A stretch of DNA of 5,256 bases from an uncultured Rhodospirillales bacterium (lineage in GTDB: Bacteria > Pseudomonadota > Alphaproteobacteria > Rhodospirillales > 2-02-FULL-58-16). The notes below the pieces were generated by a model. That model ran no database searches. It had not been told where the DNA came from and worked only from the letters and a program-made list of their open reading frames with translations. The position numbers were made by a program, and so were the translations under genes. Location: NCBI GenBank assembly GCA_913053795.1, contig CAJXGZ010000177.1, positions 1-5,256 on the forward strand, given 5' to 3'. Below, one piece after another: positions 1 to 5,256 of the stretch (its first letter is position 1; every line of letters starts with the position of its first letter).

Positions 1-1641
1 CGCGATATGTCCTTGCCTGGCGGCCTTGCGGTACCATTTGGCGGCCTCGATCAGGTCTTGCGGCGCGCCTTGGCCTTTGCGGTGCATGACGCCAAGGTTG
101 TTTTGCGCTTGGGCGTATCCTTGGTCGGCGGCCTTCTGGTACCAGCGCATGGCCTCTTCATAGTCTTGGGGAACGCCGAGGCCTTGTTGGTGCATGATGG
201 CGATGCGGGTTTGCGCCTTGGCGTATCCATTTTCGGCGGGCTTGATAAGCCACGCCATCGCCTTTTCAAAGTCTTCGGCAACGCCGACGCCCTTCAGGTG
301 CATGAGGCCGAGGTAGTATTGAGAATCGAGATCGCCTTGCTCGGACGCCGCCGTAAGCCAATCAACAGCTTCGCCAAAGTCCTGGAAAACGCCTTGGCCG
401 TTGAGGTAGAGCTTGGCCAGCTTGTTCTGGGCCTTGACGTCTCCTTGCTTCGCCGCCTTGAGGTACCAATCCGCGCCTTCGGAGGGGTCCGCCTTAACTC
501 CCAGACCCTTTACCAGCATATCGCCGAGGATGACCTGGGTTTTGACGTCTTCTTGATCGCCCGCCATTTTGAACCATTCCAGCGCCTCTTCAGGATTCCG
601 CTCCACGCCTTGTCCCTTTAGATACATGATGGCGAGGTTGTATTGGGACTTAAGATGCCCTTGTTCGGCGGCCTTGAAGAGCCATTCGGAGGCCTCGGCG
701 CTGTTGCGCTCGACGCCGTCGCCCTTGAGAATCATGACGGAGAGAATGTATTGATCCCTGGCGGCGCCTTGCTCGGCGGCCATTCGGAACCATTTCACCG
801 CCTCGGCCTTGTCGGCGGGAACGCCTTGGCCGTTCAGATACATAATGCCGAGATTGTGTTGGGCCTTGGCGTGACCCTGCTCGGCGGCTTTCTTGAACCA
901 CTCCACGGCTTTGGCGTCGTCCAGCGTAACCCCGTCGCCCTTGAGGCGTTTGATGGCGAGGTCGAACTGATCTTGAACGTCCCCTTGCTCCGCCGCCAAT
1001 ATAAATAAGCGTTGCGCCTGTTCCCGGTCCAGAGAAACGCCCCGGCCCTCCGCGTACATTTCGCCAAGGGCGCGCTGAGACTTGGCGTAGCCTTGTTCGG
1101 CGGCCATGGCGTAATATTCCGCGGCCTTGGCTTGGTCCTTGGCGACGCCGTCGCCCGTGGCGTGCATATCGCCGAGGGCGTGCTGGGCTTTGGCGAAGCC
1201 TTGCTTGGCGGCTTTGCGGTGCCAGACGGCGGCCTCTTCATGGTCTTGAAAAACGCCGTTTCCCTTCAAATAGGAAACGCCGAGGGCGTACTGGGCTTTG
1301 GCGTACCCTTGTTCCGCGGCTTTCCTGTACAGGCGAAAGGCCTCTCCATGGTCTTGAGAAACGCCTTTGCCCTTGGCGTGCATGCGGCCAAGGGAGAACT
1401 GGGCGCCGGCGAAACCCTTCAACGCCGGAGGCCTGACGATGCTGAACGCTTTATTGTATTCGCCCGCATTATAAGCGGCGGCAAAGGAATTCTCGGTTTC
1501 GCCGGCCCAAACGCCTTTGAATTCCGGCGCCAACCAGGTTTCGGGGGAATCCGCCACGCACGCGGCAAGCAGTGCGCTTAGCACGAAAATCTTTAAAAAT
1601 GAAGCGCCCATTCGCCGCCCGTTCGCCCTTGTTTTTTTCAC
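1..1641 (-). CDS. Sel1-like repeat (SLR/TPR-like) lipoprotein, C-terminus beyond the left edge
   Basis: The frame is open for 547 codons from a GTG at 1641 to the left edge with no stop, so the 3' end is missing. The GTG was chosen because GGGGAGG lies 6 bases upstream; an internal ATG at codon 11 has a weaker site. Residues 1-27 form a lipoprotein signal: a basic n-region (KKTRANGRR), a hydrophobic core (FLKIFVLSALL) and a lipobox LAAC with Cys28. Residue +2 is Val, not Asp, which in the family's usual logic favours outer-membrane sorting. Residues 29-76 are a short linker. From residue 77 come 13 gapless 36-residue units with the Sel1 signature (LGxMYxxGxGV, then EAxxWxxKAAEQG), and a 14th is just beginning. 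Sel1 repeats fold as alpha-solenoid helix pairs and usually bind partner proteins. Partner and role cannot be read from the sequence; roles in envelope stress, secretion or polysaccharide assembly are known for relatives. The Sel1-lipoprotein call is very secure, the function unknown. Confidence 0.95.
   Translation of the reverse strand, partial: MKKTRANGRRMGASFLKIFVLSALLAACVADSPETWLAPEFKGVWAGETENSFAAAYNAGEYNKAFSIVRPPALKGFAGAQFSLGRMHAKGKGVSQDHGEAFRLYRKAAEQGYAKAQYALGVSYLKGNGVFQDHEEAAVWHRKAAKQGFAKAQHALGDMHATGDGVAKDQAKAAEYYAMAAEQGYAKSQRALGEMYAEGRGVSLDREQAQRLFILAAEQGDVQDQFDLAIKRLKGDGVTLDDAKAVEWFKKAAEQGHAKAQHNLGIMYLNGQGVPADKAEAVKWFRMAAEQGAARDQYILSVMILKGDGVERNSAEASEWLFKAAEQGHLKSQYNLAIMYLKGQGVERNPEEALEWFKMAGDQEDVKTQVILGDMLVKGLGVKADPSEGADWYLKAAKQGDVKAQNKLAKLYLNGQGVFQDFGEAVDWLTAASEQGDLDSQYYLGLMHLKGVGVAEDFEKAMAWLIKPAENGYAKAQTRIAIMHQQGLGVPQDYEEAMRWYQKAADQGYAQAQNNLGVMHRKGQGAPQDLIEAAKWYRKAARQGHIA
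10..1413 (-). repeat. 13 tandem Sel1-like repeat units, 108-bp period, inside the lipoprotein gene
   Basis: These are thirteen in-frame units of exactly 36 codons, covering residues 77-544 of the lipoprotein. Nearly invariant features are an Ala/Ser/Asp-Gln pair at unit positions 4-5, Leu or Ile at 8, Gly at 15 and 17, an acidic or Asn residue near 21, Glu/Ala near 24-25 and a closing KAAEQG-like stretch. Unit 8 (MAGDQE) and unit 11 (IKPAENG) deviate at the end. Third codon positions differ widely between most units, so this is an old, protein-level repeat. The first two units share a closer DNA match (GGCGTTTCTCAAGACCAT against GGCGTTTTTCAAGACCAT), which suggests a more recent duplication. 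Confidence 0.93.
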
Positions 1642-1647
1642 ATCCGG

Positions 1648-1654
1648 CCTCCCC
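1648..1654 (-). promoter_or_regulatory. Ribosome binding site deciding the GTG start of the Sel1 lipoprotein
   Basis: Read on the minus strand this is GGGGAGG, 6 bases before GTG at 1641. It settles the start, because the frame is open upstream to a stop at 1675-1677 and an ATG occurs 10 codons inside. An out-of-frame ATG (1643-1641) overlaps the GTG as ATGTGA, a start codon followed directly by a stop. Confidence 0.7.
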
Positions 1655-1778
1655 AGATCTTTTTTATATCCATCTTAAAAAGCTCAGGATAGTGTTTTTA
1701 ACAGAACCGGCGCGCGCGGCTTGCTGAATTCCTTTGAAAGCCCGGGAGGATTCGCCATACTCTTTTCCAATGAAATTT

Positions 1779-1782
1779 GGAG
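1779..1782 (+). promoter_or_regulatory. Probable ribosome binding site for the BON protein (GTG start)
   Basis: GGAG lies 8 bases before GTG at 1791. It favours that start over the in-frame ATG at 1770, which has only pyrimidine-rich sequence ahead of it, and over a TTG at 1734. The GTG start also gives the neatest signal peptide. Confidence 0.5.
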
Positions 1783-1790
1783 ATCATGCC

Positions 1791-2411
1791 GTGAAGCACA
1801 TCAGGTTAATCCCTATCGCCGTTTTGTCTTTGACGTTCGCCGCCGCTCCCGCTTGGGACCCCGCCTGGGCCATAGAGCTTAATCCCCTCATTGTCATCAA
1901 GGGCGCCGTTGAGGTGGGGGTCGAGGACAGAAGCGCCGAGGACTTCGCCGCCGACCTTAAAATCAAGGCCAAGATCACAGTCGAAGTCATCGATAAGATG
2001 GGCTCCGACGTCATTTCCATGAACTTCGACGTCTATGAAAAGGACGTCATGCTGACCGGCAAGGTGGAAAGGCCCGAACAGAAGACGCAAGCGGGAAAAT
2101 TGACCGCCACCATCGAGGGCGTCAAAAAAATCTACAACGAGATTCTGGTCATTAAGCCTGTTGATGAAAACAAGGGGACCGTCGAGAACTTCATTGATGA
2201 TTCGATCATTGAAACCAAGATCAACGCCCTGCTGCTGGACGGCAAGGGAGTCAACGTCACCAATTTCCGCTGGCGCGCCGTCAACGGGCGGGTCTTTCTT
2301 TTCGGCCGCGCCTTGTCCGCGGAGGAACACAACAAGGCGGTGAACATCGTCAAGGGGATCAAAGGCGTTATCTCGGTCACCAGCAGAGTGAAAATCCGCC
2401 CTAAGGATTGA
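1791..2411 (+). CDS. Exported protein with two BON domains (OsmY-like architecture)
   Basis: A 206-residue protein when read from GTG 1791; ATG 1770 would add 7 residues. Residues 1-27 look like a Sec signal peptide: KHIR, the hydrophobic run LIPIAVLSLTFAAAP, then a probable cut after PAWA before IELN. No lipobox Cys is present, so a soluble periplasmic protein is likely. BON domain 1 spans about residues 52-122 (DLKIKAKITVEVIDK, then VYEKDVMLTGKV, then IEGVKKIYNEILV). BON domain 2 spans about 134-203 (IDDSIIETKINALLL, then NGRVFLFGRA, then IVKGIKGVISVTSRV). Each shows the alpha-beta-beta-alpha-beta pattern with the diagnostic Gly in the second strand. BON domains are thought to bind membranes or phospholipids, and two-BON proteins such as OsmY and DolP act in osmotic stress or outer-membrane integrity. 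Which role applies here is inference. The gene is monocistronic, diverges from the Sel1 lipoprotein and faces the transporter tail to tail, with no clear terminator in the 49-base gap. Confidence 0.85.
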   Translation: MKHIRLIPIAVLSLTFAAAPAWDPAWAIELNPLIVIKGAVEVGVEDRSAEDFAADLKIKAKITVEVIDKMGSDVISMNFDVYEKDVMLTGKVERPEQKTQAGKLTATIEGVKKIYNEILVIKPVDENKGTVENFIDDSIIETKINALLLDGKGVNVTNFRWRAVNGRVFLFGRALSAEEHNKAVNIVKGIKGVISVTSRVKIRPKD

Positions 2412-2460
2412 CGGTGATTTTTTGCGGGGCCGGCTTTTCCTTTGATTCCTCCATGGAATT

Positions 2461-4317
2461 CTACAAACCGTAATACCAAGGGGCGAACACGGAGAAGGCG
2501 ATCCAAAGAACGAAAATCAGCGGAACGCCGACCCGGGCGTAGTCCGTAAACTTGTAGTGGCCCGGCGCCATCACCAGAAGGTTGGTTTGATAGCCAAGGG
2601 GCGACGCGAACGAACAGTTGGCGGCGAACACAACGGCCACAGCGAAGACTTCGGGCCGAACGCCCAGTTGATTGGCGATCTCGACGGCGATGGGGGTGAA
2701 CAAAACAGCGGCGGTCTTGGTCGAGATGATATTGGAAAGCCCGGCGACCAAAAGGAAAAACAACGACAGTACGGTGGCCGGCTCGGCGCCCTTCAGGGCC
2801 GACACCAGCGAAAGGGCGAGAAATCCGGCGCCGCCGGTTTCCTGCATGGCGGCGCCCAGGGCCAAGGCGGCGATAATGGTGGAGACGATCAAAGGGTCGA
2901 CGGCGCGCGAGGCTTGGCGGACGTTGAGCACGCCCAAGGCCACCATGGCCGCCGCCCCGGACAGCGTCGCCACCACAACTGGCACCAAGCCCGTGGCGGC
3001 GAGCCCGACGCTGATCAGGAAAGCGGAGCTGGCGCGCTTGGCGTGGTCGAGAGCGGGCAATTCCTCCCTCGACCACTCGATCAAAACCACGTCGCCGTTT
3101 GCTTTCAGCGCGGCGATATGCTCGGGCTGTCCCTGGACAAGCAGCATGTCGCCGGCGCGAAGCCGGATATCGGTAAGGCGGGCGCGGATCATGCGCGAGC
3201 GGCGCTGAATGCCGAGAACGATGCAGTGGGTCTTATAGCGGAATCCGATCTGGGGAAGGGTCTGGCCGATCATGCGCGAGGCCGGGGCCACCATCACATC
3301 GGCCAGCATCAGCTGGCCCTCTTGCCAAGGCGGCGTCTCTTCGGGCGCGTGGCCGTCGCCCAGGTCCGGGTTCAACAAGCCGGGGTCATGGGACAGCGCC
3401 CCGGATAGCGCCTTGCGGGTGGCGGCGACCACAAGCACGTCGCCGGGGCGGGCGTGGAATTCCTCGAAGGGGGGAAGGATGGCTTCCTCGCCGCGCTGGA
3501 CCATGCGAACCGTCATGTCGGGCAGGCCGGCGAAATGTCCGCCGGGCGCGTTCTTGCCGATGAGCCCTGAATTTTCGGTGACCGTGATCTGAGCGATGAA
3601 TTGCTTGCCCGCGCCCTCGAACAAAGAATCGGTGAGCGAGCCCCGGTCCGGCAGCAGGCGTGAGGCCATGACAATAATAAAAATCAGTCCAACCACCGCC
3701 AGCACCAGGCCGGGAAACGTGAAATCGAAAAAGCCGAAGGGTTTCAGCGACATCTGGATCAAGGCGCTGTTGACCAGCAAGTTGGTGCCCGAGCCGATCA
3801 ACGTGGTCATGCCGCCAAGCACGGCGGCGAAGCTTAAAGGTATCATCACCTTGCTGGCCGAGTGGCCGAAGCGCGCCGCCAGCGTTTGCATGATGGGAAT
3901 AAAGATGACGACCACGGGAATGTTGTTGAGAAAAGCGCTGATCGCCAGAACCGCGGCCAGGCAGACGGCGATTGAAAGCCAAACATTCTTGCCGCCGATG
4001 CCGACGATTATTCGCGCGCCGCGGTCGAGAACGCCGGTGCGCACCATGCCCTGGCCCATAACGAGCAGCGCCAGCACCGAGATCAACGCCGGGTTGGCGG
4101 CGCCTTCCAGGAGACGGACGGGGCCGAGAAGGTTCTTCCCGTCCTCGCCGGTCATGGGGAAAACGGTGAAGAACAGCAACAACACGCAGACGACGCCGAA
4201 CGACGTCACCTCCATGGGCAGGCGCTCGGTTATATAGAGGACGAGGGCGCCCAGAATGATGGCGAAAACCGCCCACATCTGAAAGCCCGCCGTCGCCGCT
4301 TGCGCCATCTCATGCAT
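2461..4317 (-). CDS. SLC13/DASS-family anion transporter with two TrkA-C (RCK-C) domains
   Basis: Complete, 618 residues, ATG start with GAGGGAG 9 bases upstream, TAG stop. The N-terminal membrane half (about residues 14-222) contains FLNNIPVVVIFIPI (129-142), the first substrate/Na+-site hairpin of the family, and TTLIGSGTNLLVNS (171-184). A hydrophilic centre follows with two TrkA-C-like domains, about 238-309 (ending RPGDVLVVAATRKAL) and 332-414 (ending RAGDMLLVQGQPEHIAAL). The C-terminal membrane half (about 430-618) contains SNIISTKTAAVLFTPIA (528-544) and NCSFASPLGYQTNLLVMAPG (567-586), the strongest family signature. This layout matches the large bacterial SLC13 permeases with paired RCK-C domains, inner-membrane importers for anions such as sulfate or dicarboxylates, usually Na+-coupled. 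The substrate cannot be assigned. Oddity: the second hairpin reads STKT where relatives commonly carry SNNA/SNT. RCK-C domains may sense a small ligand (inference). No cysteine-biosynthesis or dicarboxylate genes lie beside it. Confidence 0.93.
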   Translation of the reverse strand: MHEMAQAATAGFQMWAVFAIILGALVLYITERLPMEVTSFGVVCVLLLFFTVFPMTGEDGKNLLGPVRLLEGAANPALISVLALLVMGQGMVRTGVLDRGARIIVGIGGKNVWLSIAVCLAAVLAISAFLNNIPVVVIFIPIMQTLAARFGHSASKVMIPLSFAAVLGGMTTLIGSGTNLLVNSALIQMSLKPFGFFDFTFPGLVLAVVGLIFIIVMASRLLPDRGSLTDSLFEGAGKQFIAQITVTENSGLIGKNAPGGHFAGLPDMTVRMVQRGEEAILPPFEEFHARPGDVLVVAATRKALSGALSHDPGLLNPDLGDGHAPEETPPWQEGQLMLADVMVAPASRMIGQTLPQIGFRYKTHCIVLGIQRRSRMIRARLTDIRLRAGDMLLVQGQPEHIAALKANGDVVLIEWSREELPALDHAKRASSAFLISVGLAATGLVPVVVATLSGAAAMVALGVLNVRQASRAVDPLIVSTIIAALALGAAMQETGGAGFLALSLVSALKGAEPATVLSLFFLLVAGLSNIISTKTAAVLFTPIAVEIANQLGVRPEVFAVAVVFAANCSFASPLGYQTNLLVMAPGHYKFTDYARVGVPLIFVLWIAFSVFAPWYYGL

Positions 4318-4326
4318 TCAAGAAAA

Positions 4327-4333
4327 CTCCCTC
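4327..4333 (-). promoter_or_regulatory. Ribosome binding site of the SLC13 transporter
   Basis: Read on the minus strand this is GAGGGAG, 9 bases before ATG 4317. It supports the first Met (MHEMAQ) over the Met three codons later. Confidence 0.6.
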
Positions 4334-4396
4334 ATGCGGCCCTCATATCATAATTCGCGGTTTTGGAATACGCCTAGCGCAGTGCGGCGCCTTCGC

Positions 4397-4412
4397 CATA
4401 TAATCATATAAT
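4397..4412 (+). promoter_or_regulatory. Tandem CATATAAT repeat holding two possible -10 boxes
   Basis: CATATAAT occurs twice back to back, so a perfect TATAAT lies at 4399-4404 and again at 4407-4412. These are 38-46 bases upstream of the glycosyltransferase ATG, a sensible place for its promoter. No good -35 hexamer lies 16-18 bases upstream of either copy; the sequence there is GC-rich (AGCGCA, GCGGCG). On the opposite strand the repeat reads ATTATATG twice and also contains TATGAT, so it could serve the divergent transporter instead. Promoter identity is inferred; the repeat itself is certain. Confidence 0.35.
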
Positions 4413-4449
4413 CTAAGATCATCGGGCTTCATCTGGGGAAGGGAAGGCC

Positions 4450-5256
4450 ATGGACAATAAATCAGGGCAAGTCCGGCTGTTGATCTACAGTCATGATTCA
4501 TTCGGCCTTGGGCATTTACGCCGGTGCAGGGCCATCGCCCATTCCCTGGTCGACCATCGCGAGGACCTTTCGGTTCTCATCCTTTCCGGCTCCCCCATCA
4601 TCGGCAGATTTGATTTCCAGCCTCGGGTGGACTTTGTCCGCATTCCCGGCGTCATCAAGTTGAGCCAGGGCGATTACACGTCCCTTAATCTGAATATCGG
4701 CTTTGAGGAACTGATCGCCATGCGCGCCTCGATCATCCGCCATACGGCGGAGATATTCGAGCCCGATTTTTTCCTGGTCGACAAGGAGCCCTTAGGCTTG
4801 CGCGGCGAGGTCAAGGATACGCTGGCCATGCTCAAAGCCCGAGGAACGCCCTTGGTTCTGGGTTTGCGGGACGTCTTGGACTCCCCCCGCTTGCTGGCCA
4901 AGGAATGGAAACGCAAAAACGCGGCGACGGCGTTGAACGACCTTTATGACCACATCTGGATCTACGGGCTGAAGGATATCTGCGATCCCCTGGAAGGCGT
5001 CCCCCTGTCGGGCGCGGCGCGGCGCAAGATGCAATACACCGGTTATCTCAGACGCTCAAGGACGCAGGCCGCGCTTTCCCTTGAGCAAACGCCGATGGCC
5101 GGGGGAGAGCCCTATCTTCTTGTTCTTACCGGCGGCGGCGGCGACGGCGGCGAGGAATTTTTCTTTCAGATTCTGCGGATCGTCAATCATGGGGGGTCTT
5201 GTACACCGGTCGTTAAAAAGGGGCCACCCCGGCGGGAGCGGCCCCGAAAAACACTC
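4450..5256 (+). CDS. COG4671-type predicted glycosyltransferase (GT-B, MurG-like), 3' end missing and apparently disrupted
   Basis: Open from ATG 4450 to the right edge (269 codons, no stop). The purine-rich GGGGAAGGGAAGG (4435-4447) supplies the ribosome site. The N-terminus VRLLIYSHDSFGLGHLRRC (8-26) is the glycine-rich first strand and loop of this MurG-related GT-B family. Further family-like stretches are FEPDFFLVDKEPLGL (103-117), GTPLVLGLRDVLDSP (132-146) and HIWIYGLKDICDP (168-180). YTGYLRR (196-202) and PYLLVLTGGGGDGGEE (221-236) open the C-terminal nucleotide-sugar-binding domain. Relatives run to about 380-400 residues, so about 130 are absent. Beyond residue 247 (base 5191) the translation (GGSCTPVVKKGPPRRERP) no longer resembles the family and lies over a terminator-like hairpin, so the gene is probably interrupted or the contig misjoined there. 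Donor and acceptor sugars cannot be assigned; the protein is likely cytoplasmic or peripheral at the inner membrane, in glycan synthesis (inference). Confidence 0.82.
   Translation, partial: MDNKSGQVRLLIYSHDSFGLGHLRRCRAIAHSLVDHREDLSVLILSGSPIIGRFDFQPRVDFVRIPGVIKLSQGDYTSLNLNIGFEELIAMRASIIRHTAEIFEPDFFLVDKEPLGLRGEVKDTLAMLKARGTPLVLGLRDVLDSPRLLAKEWKRKNAATALNDLYDHIWIYGLKDICDPLEGVPLSGAARRKMQYTGYLRRSRTQAALSLEQTPMAGGEPYLLVLTGGGGDGGEEFFFQILRIVNHGGSCTPVVKKGPPRRERPRKTL
5191..5256. mobile_element. Possible edge of an inserted element (family not identifiable)
   Basis: Family-like coding for the glycosyltransferase ends at about base 5190. It is followed by GGGGGGTCTTGTACACCGG, an AT-rich spacer and a strong hairpin. 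A sharp change inside an otherwise sound gene, with a leftward terminator just inside the junction, is what the end of an insertion sequence often looks like. The TGT at 5200-5202 would suit elements with TG...CA ends, and a G-run start would suit others. No transposase coding, opposite inverted repeat or target duplication is visible, so a chimeric join or a local indel is equally possible. Confidence 0.25.
5215..5245 (-). terminator. Intrinsic terminator reading leftward
   Basis: On the minus strand, GGGGCCGCTCC (5245-5235), a 4-base loop CGCC and GGGGTGGCCCC (5230-5220) form an 11-bp stem, followed at once by TTTTTA (5219-5214). Two of the pairs are G-U in the minus-strand RNA but A-C mismatches in the plus-strand RNA, and the T-tract exists only on the minus side. 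Both facts point to use by a leftward transcript coming from beyond the right edge. It overlaps the apparent reading frame of the glycosyltransferase, which is unusual for an intact gene. Confidence 0.55.

Larger units (their letters stand above)
1642..1790. promoter_or_regulatory. Divergent intergenic region between the Sel1 lipoprotein and BON genes
   Basis: Both genes must be transcribed outward from these 149 bases. The stretch 1655-1700 is AT-rich against a GC-rich background. A TATAAA hexamer on the minus strand (1668-1663) could be a -10 box for the lipoprotein, but nothing like TTGACA lies 16-18 bases upstream of it. No plus-strand promoter stands out. An SD-like GGGAGGA at 1743-1749 is about 20 bases from the nearest in-frame ATG (1770), too far to be its ribosome site. 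Promoter positions are therefore unresolved; only the divergent layout is firm. Confidence 0.3.

Noticed and set aside
10..1413. 108-bp periodic repeats as a CRISPR or other non-coding array
   Set aside because: The period is exactly 36 codons, the reading frame is kept throughout and conservation is at protein level with drifting third positions.
7..1581. Three consecutive plus-strand open frames (7-621, 643-1008, 1012-1581) across the Sel1 gene, themselves with repeated GLxVLGNA-like patterns
   Set aside because: They are the exact codon complement of the Sel1 frame, which lacks TTA, CTA and TCA codons over long stretches; the repetitiveness is inherited from the Sel1 units. The minus-strand frame has a signal peptide, lipobox, ribosome site and family signature.
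1734..1790. TTG at 1734 or ATG at 1770 as the start of the BON protein
   Set aside because: Neither has a ribosome binding site at a usable distance. GTG 1791 has GGAG 8 bases upstream and gives a compact signal peptide. ATG 1770 remains possible.
2412..2460. Terminator between the convergent BON and transporter genes
   Set aside because: GCCGGC beside TTTT and the imperfect ATTCC/GGAAT pairing are stems of only 3-5 bp; too weak to call.
2132..3076. Minus-strand open frame of 314 codons overlapping the BON gene and the transporter
   Set aside because: It is Arg-rich with no recognisable domain and is an off-frame shadow of the transporter, running on antisense to the BON gene.
2557..3408. 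Plus-strand open frame of 283 codons inside the transporter
   Set aside because: It is a Gly/Arg/His/Gln-rich, low-complexity antisense shadow; the opposite strand encodes a well-formed membrane protein with family motifs.
4516..5034. Minus-strand frames of 75-80 codons across the glycosyltransferase
   Set aside because: They are antisense shadows with no start context; the plus-strand frame carries clear glycosyltransferase motifs.

Overview
The window looks like a piece of a bacterial chromosome with moderately high GC, probably from an alphaproteobacterium, perhaps of the Rhodospirillales type. That placement rests only on codon preference (GCC, GGC, AAG, GTC) and the flavour of the proteins, so treat it as a guess. 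There is no rRNA, tRNA, CRISPR array or complete mobile element. It holds four protein genes, two of them cut by the window edges.

Layout. (1) Bases 1-1641, minus strand: a lipoprotein made almost wholly of Sel1-like repeats. It has 13 complete 36-residue units, begins at a GTG with a strong ribosome binding site, and runs off the left edge without a stop. (2) Bases 1791-2411, plus strand: an exported protein with two BON domains. It diverges from the Sel1 gene across about 150 bases. (3) Bases 2461-4317, minus strand: a complete 618-residue SLC13/DASS-type membrane transporter with two cytoplasmic TrkA-C (RCK-C) domains in its central loop. It converges on the BON gene with a 49-base gap. 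(4) Bases 4450-5256, plus strand: the N-terminal two thirds of a MurG-like, COG4671-type predicted glycosyltransferase. It diverges from the transporter across about 130 bases, which contain a tandem CATATAAT repeat.

The genes alternate in strand, so no two form an operon. The shared theme is the cell envelope: an outer-membrane lipoprotein scaffold, a periplasmic BON protein, an inner-membrane anion transporter and a glycosyltransferase. Nothing in the sequence ties them into one pathway.

The most curious part is the right edge. At about 5191-5200 the glycosyltransferase stops resembling its family. It continues into low-complexity, Pro/Arg-rich codons that lie over an 11-bp hairpin followed by a T-tract, which is an intrinsic terminator when read leftward. 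This suggests that the gene is interrupted there by another element, possibly an insertion sequence. No family can be named from about 60 bases. I did not find a convincing new multi-gene system.
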